A stretch of 64,000 nt of DNA from Crossaster papposus. Its lineage: Eukaryota > Echinodermata > Asteroidea > Velatida > Solasteridae. Numbering within the stretch: the stretch's first letter is position 1; the number at the start of each line of letters is the position of its first letter. Positions 1-13,600 of the stretch are shown here, one piece after another. The position numbers and the translations under genes were made by a program. The stretch lies in assembly GCA_037893245.1 (NCBI GenBank), contig JBAIAA010000808.1:248001-312000 (forward strand), given 5' to 3'. Below the pieces are notes generated by a model. That model saw only the letters and a program-made list of their open reading frames with translations, searched no databases and was not told the DNA's origin.

Positions 1-134
1 AGATCAGACACGTGGATATCCTCTATCTCTGCATTCTACCTGTGCTGTTCCTTCTGAGCAGGCTGAGTGAGACACGTGGATATACTATATCTCTGTCTTC
101 TACCTATGCTGTTCCTTCTGAGCAGGCTGAGTGA

Positions 135-198
135 GACACGTGGATATACTCTATCTCTGTCTTATACCTCTGCTGTTCCTTCTGAGCAGGCTGAGTGA
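135..198 (+). repeat. Example short (S) satellite monomer, 64 bp
   Basis: Representative S monomer measured from GACACG to the next GACACG. The CACGTG palindrome is at 137-142. S lacks the 11-bp GGTGTAGATCA block, so GAGTGA runs directly into GACACG. Because 64 is not a multiple of 3, each S monomer shifts every reading frame crossing it. S units make up roughly a third to a half of monomers depending on the block. Confidence 0.95.
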
Positions 199-273
199 GA
201 CACGTGGATATACTCTATCTCTGTCTTATACATCTGCTGTTCCTTTTGAGCAGGCTGAGTGAGGTGTAGATCA
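199..273 (+). repeat. Example long (L) satellite monomer, 75 bp
   Basis: Representative L monomer. The CACGTG palindrome is at 201-206 and the extra 11-bp block GGTGTAGATCA at 263-273. A small inverted repeat CTGCT (234-238) / AGCAG (249-253) brackets a 10-base loop and is present in most monomers of both lengths. At 25 codons, runs of L monomers keep reading frames open, which explains many spurious small ORFs. Confidence 0.95.
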
Positions 274-3200
274 GACACGTGGATATACTCTATCTCTGTC
301 TTCTACCTCTGCTGTTCCTTCTGAGCGGGCTGAGTGAGGTGTAGATCAGACACGTGGATATACTCTATCTGTGTCTTCTACCTCTGCTGTTCCTTCTGAG
401 CAGGCTGAGTGAGGTGTAGATCAGACACGTGGATATACTATATCTATGTCTTCTACCTCCGATGTTCCTTCTGAGCAGGCTGAGTAAGGTGTAGATCAGA
501 CACGTGGATATACTCTATCTCTGTCTTCTACCTATGCTGTTCCTTCTGAGCAGGCTGAGTGAGGTGTAGATCAGACACGTGGATATACTCTATCTCTGTC
601 TTCTACATCTGCTGTTCCTTCTGAGCAGGCTGAATGAGACACGTGGATATACTATATCTCTGTCTTCTACCTCTGCTGTTCCTTTTGAGCAGGCTGACTC
701 AGGTGTAGAACAGACACGTGGATATACTCTATCTCTGTCTTCTACCTCTGCTTTTCCTTCTGATCAGGCTGATTGAGGTGTAGATCAGACACGTGGATAT
801 ACTCTATCTCTGTCTTCTACCTCTGCTGTTCCTTCTGAGCAGGCTGAGTGAGACACGTGGATATACTATATCTCCGTCTTCTATCTCTGCTGTTCCTTCT
901 GAGCAGGATGAGTGAGGTGTAGATCAGACACGTGGATATACTCTATCTCTGTCTTCTACCTCTGCTGTTCCTTCTGAGCAGGCTGAGTGAGACACGTGGA
1001 TATACTATATCTCCGTCTTCTATCTCTGCTGTTCCTTCTGAGCAGGATGAGTGAGGTGTAGATCAGACACGTGGATATACTCTATCTCTGTATTCTATCT
1101 CTGCTGTTCCTGCTGAGCATGCTGAGTGAGGTGTAGATCAGAAACGTGGATATACTCTATATCTGTCTTCTACCTCTGCTGTTCCTTCTGAGCATGCTGA
1201 GTGAGGTGTAGATCAGACACGTGGATATACTCTATATATGTCTTCTACCTCTGCTGTTCCTTCTGAGTAGGCTGAGTGAGAGACGTGGATATACTCTATC
1301 TCTGTCTTGTACCTCTGCTGTTCCTTCTGAGCAGGCTGAGTGAGACACGTGGATATACTCTATCTCTGTCTTCTACCTCTGCTGTTCCTTCTGAGCAGGC
1401 TGAGTGAGACACGTGGATATACTCTATCTCTGTATTCTACATCTGCTGTTCCTTTTGAGCAGGCTGAGTGAGGTGTAGATCAGACACGTGGATATACTCC
1501 ATCTCTGTCTTCTACCTCTGCTGTTCCTTCTGAGCAGGCTGAGTGAGGTGTAGATCAGACACGTGGATATACTCTATCTCTGTCTTCTACGTCTGATGTT
1601 CCTTCTGAGCAGGCTGAGTGAGGTGTAGATCAGACACGTGGATATACTCTATCTCTGTCTTCTACCTCTGCTGTTCTTTCTGTGCAGGCTGACTGAGGTG
1701 TAGATCAGACACGTGGATATCCTCTATCTCTGCATTCTACCTCTGCTGTTCCTTCTGAGCAGGCTGAGTGAGACACGTGGATATACTATATCTCTGTCTT
1801 CTACCTATGCTGTTCCTTCTGAGCAGGCTGAGTGAGACACGTGGATATACTCTATCTCTGTCTTCTACCTCTGCTGTTCCTTCTGAGCAGGCTGAGTGAG
1901 ACACGTGGATATACTCTATCTCTGTCTTATACATCTGCTGTTCCTTTTGAGCAGGCTGAGTGAGGTGTAGATCAGACACGTGGATATACTCTATCTCTGT
2001 CTTCTACCTCTGCTGTTCCTTCTGAGCGGGCTGAGTGAGGTGTAGATCAGACACGTGGATATACTCTATCTGTGTCTTCTACCTCTGCTGTTCCTTCTGA
2101 GCAGGCTGAGTGAGGTGTAGATCAGACACGTGGATATACTATATCTATGTCTTCTACCTCCGATGTTCCTTCTGAGCAGGCTGAGTGAGGTGTAGATCAG
2201 ACACGTGGATATACTCTATCTCTGTCTTCTACCTATGCTGTTCCTTCTGAGCAGGCTGAGTGAGGTGTAGATCAGACACGTGGATATACTCTATCTCTGT
2301 CTTCTACCTATGCTGTTCCTTCTGAGCAGGCTGAGTGAGGTGTAGATGAGACACGTGGATATACTATATCTCTGTCTTCTACCTATGCTGTTCCTTCTGA
2401 GCAGGCTGAGTGAGACACGTGGATATACTCTATCTCTGTCTTCTACCTCTGCTGTTCCTTCTGAGCAGGCTGAGTGAGACACGTGGATATACTCTATCTC
2501 TGTCTTATACATCTGCTGTTCCTTTTGAGCAGGCTGAGTGAGGTGTAGATCAGACACGTGGATATACTCTATCTCTGTCTTCTACCTCTGCTGTTCCTTC
2601 TGAGCGGGCTGAGTGAGGTGTAGATCAGACACGTGGATATACTCTATCTGTGTCTTCTACCTCTGCTGTTCCTTCTGAGCAGGCTGAGTGAGGTGTAGAT
2701 CAGACACGTGGATATACTATATCTATGTCTTCTACCTCCGATGTTCCTTCTGAGCAGGCTGAGTGAGGTGTAGATCAGACACGTGGATATACTCTATCTC
2801 TGTCTTCTACCTATGCTGTTCCTTCTGAGCAGGCTGAGTGAGGTGTAGATGAGACACGTCGATATACTCTATCTCTGTCTTCTACATCTGCTGTTCCTTC
2901 TGAGCAGGCTGTGTGAGGTGTAGATCATACACGTGGATATACTCTATCTCTGTCTTCTACCTCTGCTCTTCCTTCTGAGCAGGCTGAGTGAGACACGTGG
3001 ATATACTCTATCTCTGTCTTCTATCTCTGCTGTTCCTTCTGAGCAGGCTGAGTGAGGTGTAGATCAGACACGTCGATATACTCTATCTCTGTCTTCTACC
3101 TCTGCTTTTCCTTCTGATCAGGCTGAGTGAGGTGTAGATCAGACACCTGGATATACTCTATCTCTGTCTTCTACATCTGCTGTTCCTTCTGAGCGGGCTG

Positions 3201-3369
3201 AATGAGACACGTGGATATACTCTATCTCTGTCTTCTACCTCTGCTGTTCCTTTTGAGCAGGCTGACTGAGGTGTAGAACAGACACGTGGATATACTCTAT
3301 CTTTGTCTTCTACCTCTGCTTTTCCTTCTGATCAGGCTGATTGAGGTGTAGATCAGACACGTGGATATA

Positions 3370-5885
3370 CTCTATCTCTGTCTTCTACATCTGCTGTTCC
3401 TTTTGAGCAGACTGAGTGAGGTGTAGATCAAACACGTGGATATACTCTATCTCTGTCTTCTACCTCTGCTGTTCCTTCTGAGCAGGCTGAGTGAGGTGTA
3501 GATCAGACACGTGGATATACTCTATCTCTGTCTTCTACCTCTGATGTTCCTTCTGAGCAGGCTGAGTGAGGTGTAGATCAGACACGTGGATATACTATAT
3601 CTCTGTCTTCTACCTATGCTGTTCCTTCTGAGCAGGCTGAGTGAGAGACGTGGATATACTCTATCTCTGTCTTCTACCTCTGCTGTTCCTTCTGAGCAGG
3701 CTGAGTGAGACACGTGGATATACTCTATCTCTGTATTCTACATCTGCTGTTCCTTTTGAGCAGGCTGAGTGAGGTGTAGATCAGACACGTGGATATACTC
3801 CATCTCTGTCTTCTACCTCTGCTGTTCCTTCTGAGCAGGCTGAGTGAGGTGTAGATCAGACACGTGGATATACTCTATCTCTGTCTTCTACCTCTGATGT
3901 TCCTTCTGAGCAGGCTGAGTGAGGTGTAGATCAGACACGTGGATATACTCTATCTCTGTCTTCTACCTCTGCTGTTCTTTCTGTGCAGGCTGACTGAGGT
4001 GTAGATCAGACACGTGGATATCCTCTATCTCTGCATTCTACCTCTGCTGTTCCTTCTGAGCAGGCTGAGTGAGACACGTGGATATACTATATCTCTGTCT
4101 TCTACCTATGCTGTTCCTTCTGAGCAGGCTGAGTGAGACACGTGGATATACTCTATCTCTGTATTCTACCTCTGCTGTTCCTTCTGAGCAGGCTGAGTGA
4201 GACACGTGGATATACTCTATCTCTGTCTTATACATCTGCTGTTCCTTTTGAGCAGGCTGAGTGAGGTGTAGATCAGACACGTGGATATACTCTATCTCTG
4301 TCTTCTACCTCTGCTGTTCCTTCTGAGCGGGCTGAGTGAGGTGTAGATCAGACACGTGGATATACTCTATCTGTGTCTTCTACCTCTGCTGTTCCTTCTG
4401 AGCAGGCTGAGTGAGGTGTAGATCAGACACGTGGATATACTATATCTATGTTTTCTACCTCCGATGTTCCTTCTGAGCAGGCTGAGTGAGGTGTAGATCA
4501 GACACGTGGATATACTCTATCTCTGTCTTCTACCTATGCTGTTCCTTCTGAGCAGGCTGAGTGAGGTGTAGATCAGACACGTGGATATACTCTATCTCTG
4601 TCTTCTACATCTGCTGTTCCTTCTGAGCAGGCTGAATGAGACACGTGGATATACTCTATCTCTGTCTTCTACCTCTGCTGTTCCTTTTGAGCAGGCTGAC
4701 TCAGGTGTAGAACAGACACGTGGATATACTCTATCTCTGTCTTCTACCTCTGCTTTTCCTTCTGATCAGGCTGATTGAGGTGTAGATCAGACACGTGGAT
4801 ATACTCTATCTCTGTCTTCTACCTCTGCTGTTCCTTCTGAGCAGGCTGAGTGAGACACGTGGATATACTATATCTCCGTCTTCTACCTCTGCTGTTCCTT
4901 CTGAGCAGGATGAGTGAGGTGTAGATCAGACACGTGGATATACTCTATCTCTGTATTCTATCTCTGCTGTTCCTGCTGAGCATGCTGAGTGAGGTGTAGA
5001 TCAGAAACGTGGATATACTCTATATCTGTCTTCTACCTCTGCTGTTCCTTCTGAGCATGCTGAGTGAGGTGTAGATCAGACACGTGGATATACTCTATAT
5101 ATGTCTTCTACCTCTGCTGTTCCTTCTGAGTAGGCTGAGTGAGAGACGTGGATATACTCTATCTCTGTCTTGTACCTCTGCTGTTCCTTCTGAGCAGGCT
5201 GAGTGAGACACGTGGATATACTCTATCTCTGTCTTCTACCTCTGCTGTTCCTTCTGAGCAGGCTGAGTGAGACACGTGGATATACTCTATCTCTGTATTC
5301 TACATCTGCTGTTCCTTTTGAGCAGGCTGAGTGAGGTGTAGATCAGACACGTGGATATACTCCATCTCTGTCTTCTACCTCTGCTGTTCCTTCTGAGCAG
5401 GCTGAGTGAGGTGTAGATCAGACACGTGGATATACTCTATCTCTGTCTTCTACCTCTGATGTTCCTTCTGAGCAGGCTGAGTGAGGTGTAGATCAGACAC
5501 GTGGATATACTCTATCTCTGTCTTCTACCTCTGCTGTTCTTTCTGTGCAGGCTGACTGAGGTGTAGATCAGACACGTGGATATCCTCTATCTCTGCATTC
5601 TACCTCTGCTGTTCCTTCTGAGCACGCTGAGTGAGACACGTGGATATACTATATCTCTGTCTTCTACCTATGCTGTTCCTTCTGAGCAGGCTGAGTGAGA
5701 CACGTGGATATACTCTATCTCTCTCTTCTACCTCTGCTGTTCCTTCTGAGCAGGCTGAGTGAGACACGTGGATATACTCTATCTCTGTCTTATACATCTG
5801 CTGTTCCTTTTGAGCAGGCTGAGTGAGGTGTAGATCAGACACGTGGATATACTCTATCTCTGTCTTCTACCTCTGCTGTTCCTTC
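3370..5885 (+). repeat. Long-range duplicate of about 11.46-13.93 kb
   Basis: Several marker variants here recur at a constant offset of 8089 bp: around 3522/11611, 4038/12127, 4581/12670 and 5600/13689. The segment therefore appears to have been copied as a block of about 2.4 kb. Outer limits were judged by eye and are approximate. Confidence 0.7.
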
Positions 5886-5919
5886 TGAGCGGGCTGACTG
5901 AGGTGTAGATCAGACACGT
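5578..5919 (+). repeat. 342-bp partial HOR with crossover-type junction
   Basis: Five monomers (3 S plus 2 L) that begin like a full HOR copy at the GGATATCC monomer and then return to another GGATATCC monomer. The last monomer is a hybrid: at about 5887-5902 it reads GAGCGGGCTGACTGAG, joining the GAGCGGGCTG variant to the GACTGAG end normally found only in the monomer preceding GGATATCC. This is what unequal exchange between two misaligned HOR copies should leave. Confidence 0.8.
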
Positions 5920-8900
5920 GGATATCCTCTATCTCTGCATTCTACCTCTGCTGTTCCTTCTGAGCAGGCTGAGTGAGACACGTGGATATACTATATCTCT
6001 GTCTTCTACCTATGCTGTTCCTTCTGAGCAGGCTGAGTGAGACACGTGGATATACTCTATCTCTGTATTCTACCTCTGCTGTTCCTTCTGAGCAGGCTGA
6101 GTGAGACACGTGGATATACTCTATCTCTGTCTTATACATCTGCTGTTCCTTTTGAGCAGGCTGAGTGAGGTGTAGATCAGACACGTGGATATACTCTATC
6201 TCTGTCTTCTACCTCTGCTGTTCCTTCTGAGCGGGCTGAGTGAGGTGTAGATCAGACACGTGGATATACTCTATCTGTGTCTTCTACCTCTGCTGTTCCT
6301 TCTGAGCAGGCTGAGTGAGGTGTAGATCAGACACGTGGATATACTATATCTATGTTTTCTACCTCCGATGTTCCTTCTGAGCAGGCTGAGTGAGGTGTAG
6401 ATCAGACACGTGGATATACTCTATCTCTGTCTTCTACCTATGCTGTTCCTTCTGAGCAGGCTGAGTGAGGTGTAGATCAGACACGTGGATATACTCTATC
6501 TCTGTCTTCTACATCTGCTGTTCCTTCTGAGCAGGCTGAATGAGACACGTGGATATACTCTATCTCTGTCTTCTACCTCTGCTGTTCCTTTTGAGCAGGC
6601 TGACTCAGGTGTAGAACAGACACGTGGATATACTCTATCTCTGTCTTCTACCTCTGCTTTTCCTTCTGATCAGGCTGATTGAGGTGTAGATCAGACACGT
6701 GGATATACTCTATCTCTGTCTTCTACCTCTGCTGTTCCTTCTGAGCAGGCTGAGTGAGACACGTGGATATACTATATCTCCGTCTTCTACCTCTGCTGTT
6801 CCTTCTGAGCAGGATGAGTGAGGTGTAGATCAGACACGTGGATATACTCTATCTCTGTATTCTATCTCTGCTGTTCCTGCTGAGCATGCTGAGTGAGGTG
6901 TAGATCAGAAACGTGGATATACTCTATATCTGTCTTCTACCTCTGCTGTTCCTTCTGAGCATGCTGAGTGAGGTGTAGATCAGACACGTGGATATACTCT
7001 ATATATGTCTTCTACCTCTGCTATTCCTTCTGAGTAGGCTGAGTGAGAGACGTGGATATACTCTATCTCTGTCTTGTACCTCTGCTGTTCCTTCTGAGCA
7101 GGCTGAGTGAGACACGTGGATATACTCTATCTCTGTCTTCTACCTCTGCTGTTCCTTCTGAGCAGGCTGAGTGAGACACGTGGATATACTCTATCTCTGT
7201 ATTCTACATCTGCTGTTCCTTTTGAGCAGGCTGAGTGAGGTGTAGATCAGACACGTGGATATACTCCATCTCTGTCTTCTACCTCTGCTGTTCCTTCTGA
7301 GCAGGCTGAGTGAGGTGTAGATTAGACACGTGGATATACTCTATCTCTGTCTTCTACCTCTGATGTTCCTTCTGAGCAGGCTGAGTGAGGTGTAGATCAG
7401 ACACGTGGATATACTCTATCTCTGTCTTCTACCTCTGCTGTTCTTTCTGTGCAGGCTGACTGAGGTGTAGATCAGACACGTGGATATCCTCTATCTCTGC
7501 ATTCTACCTCTGCTGTTCCTTCTGAGCACGCTGAGTGAGACACGTGGATATACTATATCTCTGTCTTCTACCTATGCTGTTCCTTCTGAGCAGGCTGAGT
7601 GAGACACGTGGATATACTCTATCTCTCTCTTCTACCTCTGCTGTTCCTTCTGAGCAGGCTGAGTGAGACACGTGGATATACTCTATCTCTGTCTTATACA
7701 TCTGCTGTTCCTTTTGAGCAGGCTGAGTGAGGTGTAGATCAGACACGTGGATATACTCTATCTCTGTCTTCTACATCTGCTGTTCCTTCTGAGCGGGCTG
7801 AGTGAGGTGTAGATCAGACACGTGGATATACTCTATCTGTGTCTTCTACCTCTGCTGTTCCTTCTGAGCAGGCTGAGTGAGGTGTAGATCAGACACGTGG
7901 ATATACTATATCTATGTTTTCTACCTCCGATGTTCCTTCTGAGCAGGCTGAGTGAGGTGTAGATCAGACACGTGGATATACTCTATCTCTGTCTTCTACC
8001 TATGCTGTTCCTTCTGAGCAGGCTGAGTGAGGTGTAGATCAGACACGTGGATATACTCTATCTCTGTCTTCTACATCTGCTGTTCCTTCTGAGCAGGCTG
8101 AATGAGACACGTGGATATACTCTATCTCTGTCTTCTACCTCTGCTGTTCCTTTTGAGCAGGCTGACTCAGGTGTAGAACAGACACGTGGATATACTCTAT
8201 CTCTGTCTTCTACCTCTGCTTTTCCTTCTGATCATGCTGATTGAGGTGTAGATCAGACACGTGGATATACTCTATCTCTGTCTTCTACCTCTGCTGTTCC
8301 TTCTGAGCAGGCTGAGTGAGACACGTGGATATACTATATCTCCGTCTTCTACCTCTGCTGTTCCTTCTGAGCAGGATGAGTGAGGTGTAGATCAGACACG
8401 TGGATATACTCTATCTCTGTATTCTATCTCTGCTGTTCCTGCTGAGCATGCTGAGTGAGGTGTAGATCAGAAACGTGGATATACTCTATATCTGTCTTCT
8501 ACCTCTGCTGTTCCTTCTGAGCATGCTGAGTGAGGTGTAGATCAGACACGTGGATATACTCTATATATGTCTTCTACCTCTGCTGTTCCTTCTGAGTAGG
8601 CTGAGTGAGAGACGTGGATATACTCTATCTCTGTCTTGTACCTCTGCTGTTCCTTCTGAGCAGGCTGAGTGAGACACGTGGATATACTCTATCTCTGTCT
8701 TCTACCTCTGCTGTTCCTTCTGAGCAGGCTGAGTGAGACACGTGGATATACTCTATCTCTGTATTCTACATCTGCTGTTCCTTTTGAGCAGGCTGAGTGA
8801 GGTGTAGATCAGACACGTGGATATACTCCATCTCTGTCTTCTACCTCTGCTGTTCCTTCTGAGCAGGCTGAGTGAGGTGTAGATAAGACACGTGGATATA

Positions 8901-10605
8901 CTCTATCTCTGTCTTCTACCTCTGATGTTCCTTCTGAGCAGGCTGAGTGAGGTGTAGATCAGACACGTGGATATACTCTATCTCTGTCTTCTACCTCTGC
9001 TGTTCTTTCTGTGCAGGCTGACTGAGGTGTAGATCAGACACGTGGATATCCTCTATCTCTGCATTCTACCTCTGCTGTTCCTTCTGAGCACGCTGAGTGA
9101 GACACGTGGATATACTATATCTCTGTCTTCTACCTATGCTGTTCCTTCTGAGCAGGCTGAGTGAGACACGTGGATATACTCTATCTCTCTCTTCTACCTC
9201 TGCTGTTCCTTCTGAGCAGGCTGAGTGAGACACGTGGATATACTCTATCTCTGTCTTATACATCTGCTGTTCCTTTTGAGCAGGCTGAGTGAGGTGTAGA
9301 TCAGACACGTGGATATACTCTATCTCTGTCTTCTACCTCTGCTGTTCCTTCTGAGCGGGCTGAGTGAGGTGTAGATCAGACACGTGGATATACTCTATCT
9401 GTGTCTTCTACCTCTGCTGTTCCTTCTGAGCAGGCTGAGTGAGGTGTAGATCAGACACGTGGATATACTATATCTATGTCTTCTACCTCCGATGTTCCTT
9501 CTGAGCAGGCTGAGTGAGGTGTAGATCAGACACGTGGATATACTCTATCTCTGTCTTCTACCTATGCTGTTCCTTCTGAGCAGGCTGAGTGAGGTGTAGA
9601 TCAGACACGTGGATATACTCTATCTCTGTCTTCTACATCTGCTGTTCCTTCTGAGCAGGCTGAATGAGACACGTGGATATACTATATCTCTGTCTTCTAC
9701 CTCTGCTGTTCCTTTTGAGCAGGCTGACTCAGGTGTAGAACAGACACGTGGATATACTCTATCTCTGTCTTCTACCTCTGCTTTTCCTTCTGATCAGGCT
9801 GATTGAGGTGTAGATCAGACACGTGGATATACTCTATCTCTGTCTTCTACCTATGCTGTTCCTTCTGAGCAGGCTGAGTGAGACACGTGAATATACTATA
9901 TCTCCGTCTTCTATCTCTGCTGTTCCTTCTGAGCAGGATGAGTGAGGTGTAGATCAGACACGTGGATATACTCTATCTCTGTATTCTATCTCTGCTGTTC
10001 CTGCTGAGCATGCTGAGTGAGGTGTAGATCAGAAACGTGGATATACTCTATATCTGTCTTCTACCTCTGCTGTTCCTTCTGAGCATGCTGAGTGAGGTGT
10101 AGATCAGACACGTGGATATACTCTATATATGTCTTCTACCTCTGCTGTTCCTTCTGAGTAGGCTGAGTGAGAGACGTGGATATACTCTATCTCTGTCTTG
10201 TACCTCTGCTGTTCCTTCTGAGCAGGCTGAGTGAGACACGTGGATATACTCTATCTCTGTCTTCTACCTCTGCTGTTCCTTCTGAGCAGGCTGAGTGAGA
10301 CACGTGGATATACTCTATCTCTGTATTCTACATCTGCTGTTCCTTTTGAGCAGGCTGAGTGAGGTGTAGATCAGACACGTGGATATACTCCATCTCTGTC
10401 TTCTACCTCTGCTGTTCCTTCTGAGCAGGCTGAGTGAGGTGTAGATCAGACACGTGGATATACTCTATCTCTGTCTTCTACCTCTGATGTTCCTTCTGAG
10501 CAGGCTGAGTGAGGTGTAGATCAGACACGTGGATATACTCTATCTCTGTCTTCTACCTCTGCTGTTCTTTCTGTGCAGGCTGACTGAGGTGTAGATCAGA
10601 CACGT
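5920..10605 (+). repeat. Three consecutive 1562-bp HOR copies
   Basis: Copies at 5920-7481, 7482-9043 and 9044-10605 are spaced exactly 1562 bp and keep the same monomer order. The order includes a CTCTATATATG monomer, a GAGCATGCTG monomer, a TGAGAGACG monomer and the TTCTTTCTGTGCAGG monomer that always precedes GGATATCC. Differences between copies are scattered single bases. This is the cleanest tandem HOR run in the window. Confidence 0.88.
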
Positions 10606-13600
10606 GGATATCCTCTATCTCTGCATTCTACCTCTGCTGTTCCTTCTGAGCAGGCTGAGTGAGACACGTGGATATACTATATCTCTGTCTTCTACCTATG
10701 CTGTTCCTTCTGAGCAGGCTGAGTGAGACACGTGGATATACTCCATCTCTGTCTACTACCTCTGCTGTTCCTTCTGAGCAGGCTGAGTGAGACACGTGGA
10801 TATACTCTATCTCTGTCTTATACATCTGCTGTTCCTTTTGAGCAGGCTGAGTGAGGTGTAGATCAGACACGTGGATATATTTCTATCTCTGTCTTCTACC
10901 TCTGCTGTTCCTTCTGAGCGGGCTGAGTGAGGTGTAGATCAGACACGTGGATATACTCTATCTGTGTCTTCTACCTCTGCTGTTCCTTCTGAGCAGGCTG
11001 AGTGAGGTGTAGATCAGACACGTGGATATACTATATCTATGTCTTCTACCTCCGATGTTCCTTCTGAGCAGGCTGAGTGAGGTGTAGATCAGACACGTGG
11101 ATATACTCTATCTCTGTCTTCTACCTATGCTGTTCCTTCTGAGCAGGCTGAGTGAGGTGTAGATGAGACACGTCGATATACTCTATCTCTGTCTTCTACA
11201 TCTGCTGTTCCTTCTGAGCAGGCTGTGTGAGGTGTAGATCATACACGTGGATATACTATATCTCTGTCTTCTACCTCTGCTCTTCCTTCTGAGCAGGCTG
11301 AGTGAGACACGTGGATATACTCTATCTCTGTCTTCTATCTCTGCTGTTCCTTCTGAGCAGGCTGAGTGAGGAGTAGATCAGACACGTCGATATACTTTAT
11401 CTCTGTCTTCTACCTCTGCTTTTCCTTCTGATCAGGCTGAGTGAGGTGTAGATCAGACACCTGGATATACTCTATCTCTGTCTTCTACATCTGCTGTTCC
11501 TTCTGAGCGGGCTGAATGAGACACGTGGATATACTCTATCTCTGTCTTCTACCTCTGCTGTTCCTTCTGAGCAGGCTGAGTGAGGTGTAGATCAGACACG
11601 TGGATATACTCTATCTCTGTCTTCTACCTCTGCTTTTCCTTCTGAGCAGGCTGAGTGAGGTGTAGATCAGACACGTGGATATACTATATCTCTGTCTTCT
11701 ACCTATGCTGTTCCTTCTGAGCAGGCTGAGTGAGAGACGTGGATATACTCTATCTCTGTCTTCTACCTCTGCTGTTCCTTCTGAGCAGGCTGAGTGAGAC
11801 ACGTGGATATACTCTATCTCTGTATTCTACATCTGCTGTTCCTTTTGAGCAGGCTGAGTGAGGTGTAGATCAGACACGTGGATATACTCCATCTCTGTCT
11901 TCTACCTCTGCTGTTCCTTCTGAGCAGGCTGAGTGAGGTGTAGATCAGACACGTGGATATACTCTATCTCTGTCTTCTACCTCTGATGTTCCTTCTGAGC
12001 AGGCTGAGTGAGGTGTAGATCAGACACGTGGATATACTCTATCTCTGTCTTCTACCTCTGCTGTTCTTTCTGTGCAGGCTGACTGAGGTGTAGATCAGAC
12101 ACGTGGATATCCTCTATCTCTGCATTCTACCTCTGCTGTTCCTTCTGAGCAGGCTGAGTGAGACACGTGGATATACTATATCTCTGTCTTCTACCTATGC
12201 TGTTCCTTCTGAGCAGGCTGAGTGAGACACGTGGATATACTCTATCTCTGTATTCTACCTCTGCTGTTCCTTCTGAGCAGGCTGAGTGAGACACGTGGAT
12301 ATACTCTATCTCTGTCTTATACATCTGCTGTTCCTTTTGAGCAGGCTGAGTGAGGTGTAGATCAGACACGTGGATATACTCTATCTCTGTCTTCTACCTC
12401 TGCTGTTCCTTCTGAGCGGGCTGAGTGAGGTGTAGATCAGACACGTGGATATACTCTATCTGTGTCTTCTACCTCTGCTGTTCCTTCTGAGCAGGCTGAG
12501 TGAGGTGTAGATCAGACACGTGGATATACTATATCTATGTTTTCTACCTCCGATGTTCCTTCTGAGCAGGCTGAGTGAGGTGTAGATCAGACACGTGGAT
12601 ATACTCTATCTCTGTCTTCTACCTATGCTGTTCCTTCTGAGCAGGCTGAGTGAGGTGTAGATCAGACACGTGGATATACTCTATCTCTGTCTTCTACATC
12701 TGCTGTTCCTTCTGAGCAGGCTGAATGAGACACGTGGATATACTCTATCTCTGTCTTCTACCTCTGCTGTTCCTTTTGAGCAGGCTGACTCAGGTGTAGA
12801 ACAGACACGTGGATATACTCTATCTCTGTCTTCTACCTCTGCTTTTCCTTCTGATCAGGCTGATTGAGGTGTAGATCAGACACGTGGATATACTCTATCT
12901 CTGTCTTCTACCTCTGCTGTTCCTTCTGAGCAGGCTGAGTGAGACACGTGGATATACTATATCTCCGTCTTCTACCTCTGCTGTTCCTTCTGAGCAGGAT
13001 GAGTGAGGTGTAGATCAGACACGTGGATATACTCTATCTCTGTATTCTATCTCTGCTGTTCCTGCTGAGCATGCTGAGTGAGGTGTAGATCAGAAACGTG
13101 GATATACTCTATATCTGTCTTCTACCTCTGCTGTTCCTTCTGAGCATGCTGAGTGAGGTGTAGATCAGACACGTGGATATACTCTATATATGTCTTCTAC
13201 CTCTGCTCTTCCTTCTGAGTAGGCTGAGTGAGAGACGTGGATATACTCTATCTCTGTCTTGTACCTCTGCTGTTCCTTCTGAGCAGGCTGAGTGAGACAC
13301 GTGGATATACTCTATCTCTGTCTTCTACCTCTGCTGTTCCTTCTGAGCAGGCTGAGTGAGACACGTGGATATACTCTATCTCTGTATTCTACATCTGCTG
13401 TTCCTTTTGAGCAGGCTGAGTGAGGTGTAGATCAGACACGTGGATATACTCCATCTCTGTCTTCTACCTCTGCTGTTCCTTCTGAGCAGGCTGAGTGAGG
13501 TGTAGATCAGACACGTGGATATACTCTATCTCTGTCTTCTACCTCTGATGTTCCTTCTGAGCAGGCTGAGTGAGGTGTAGATCAGACACGTGGATATACT

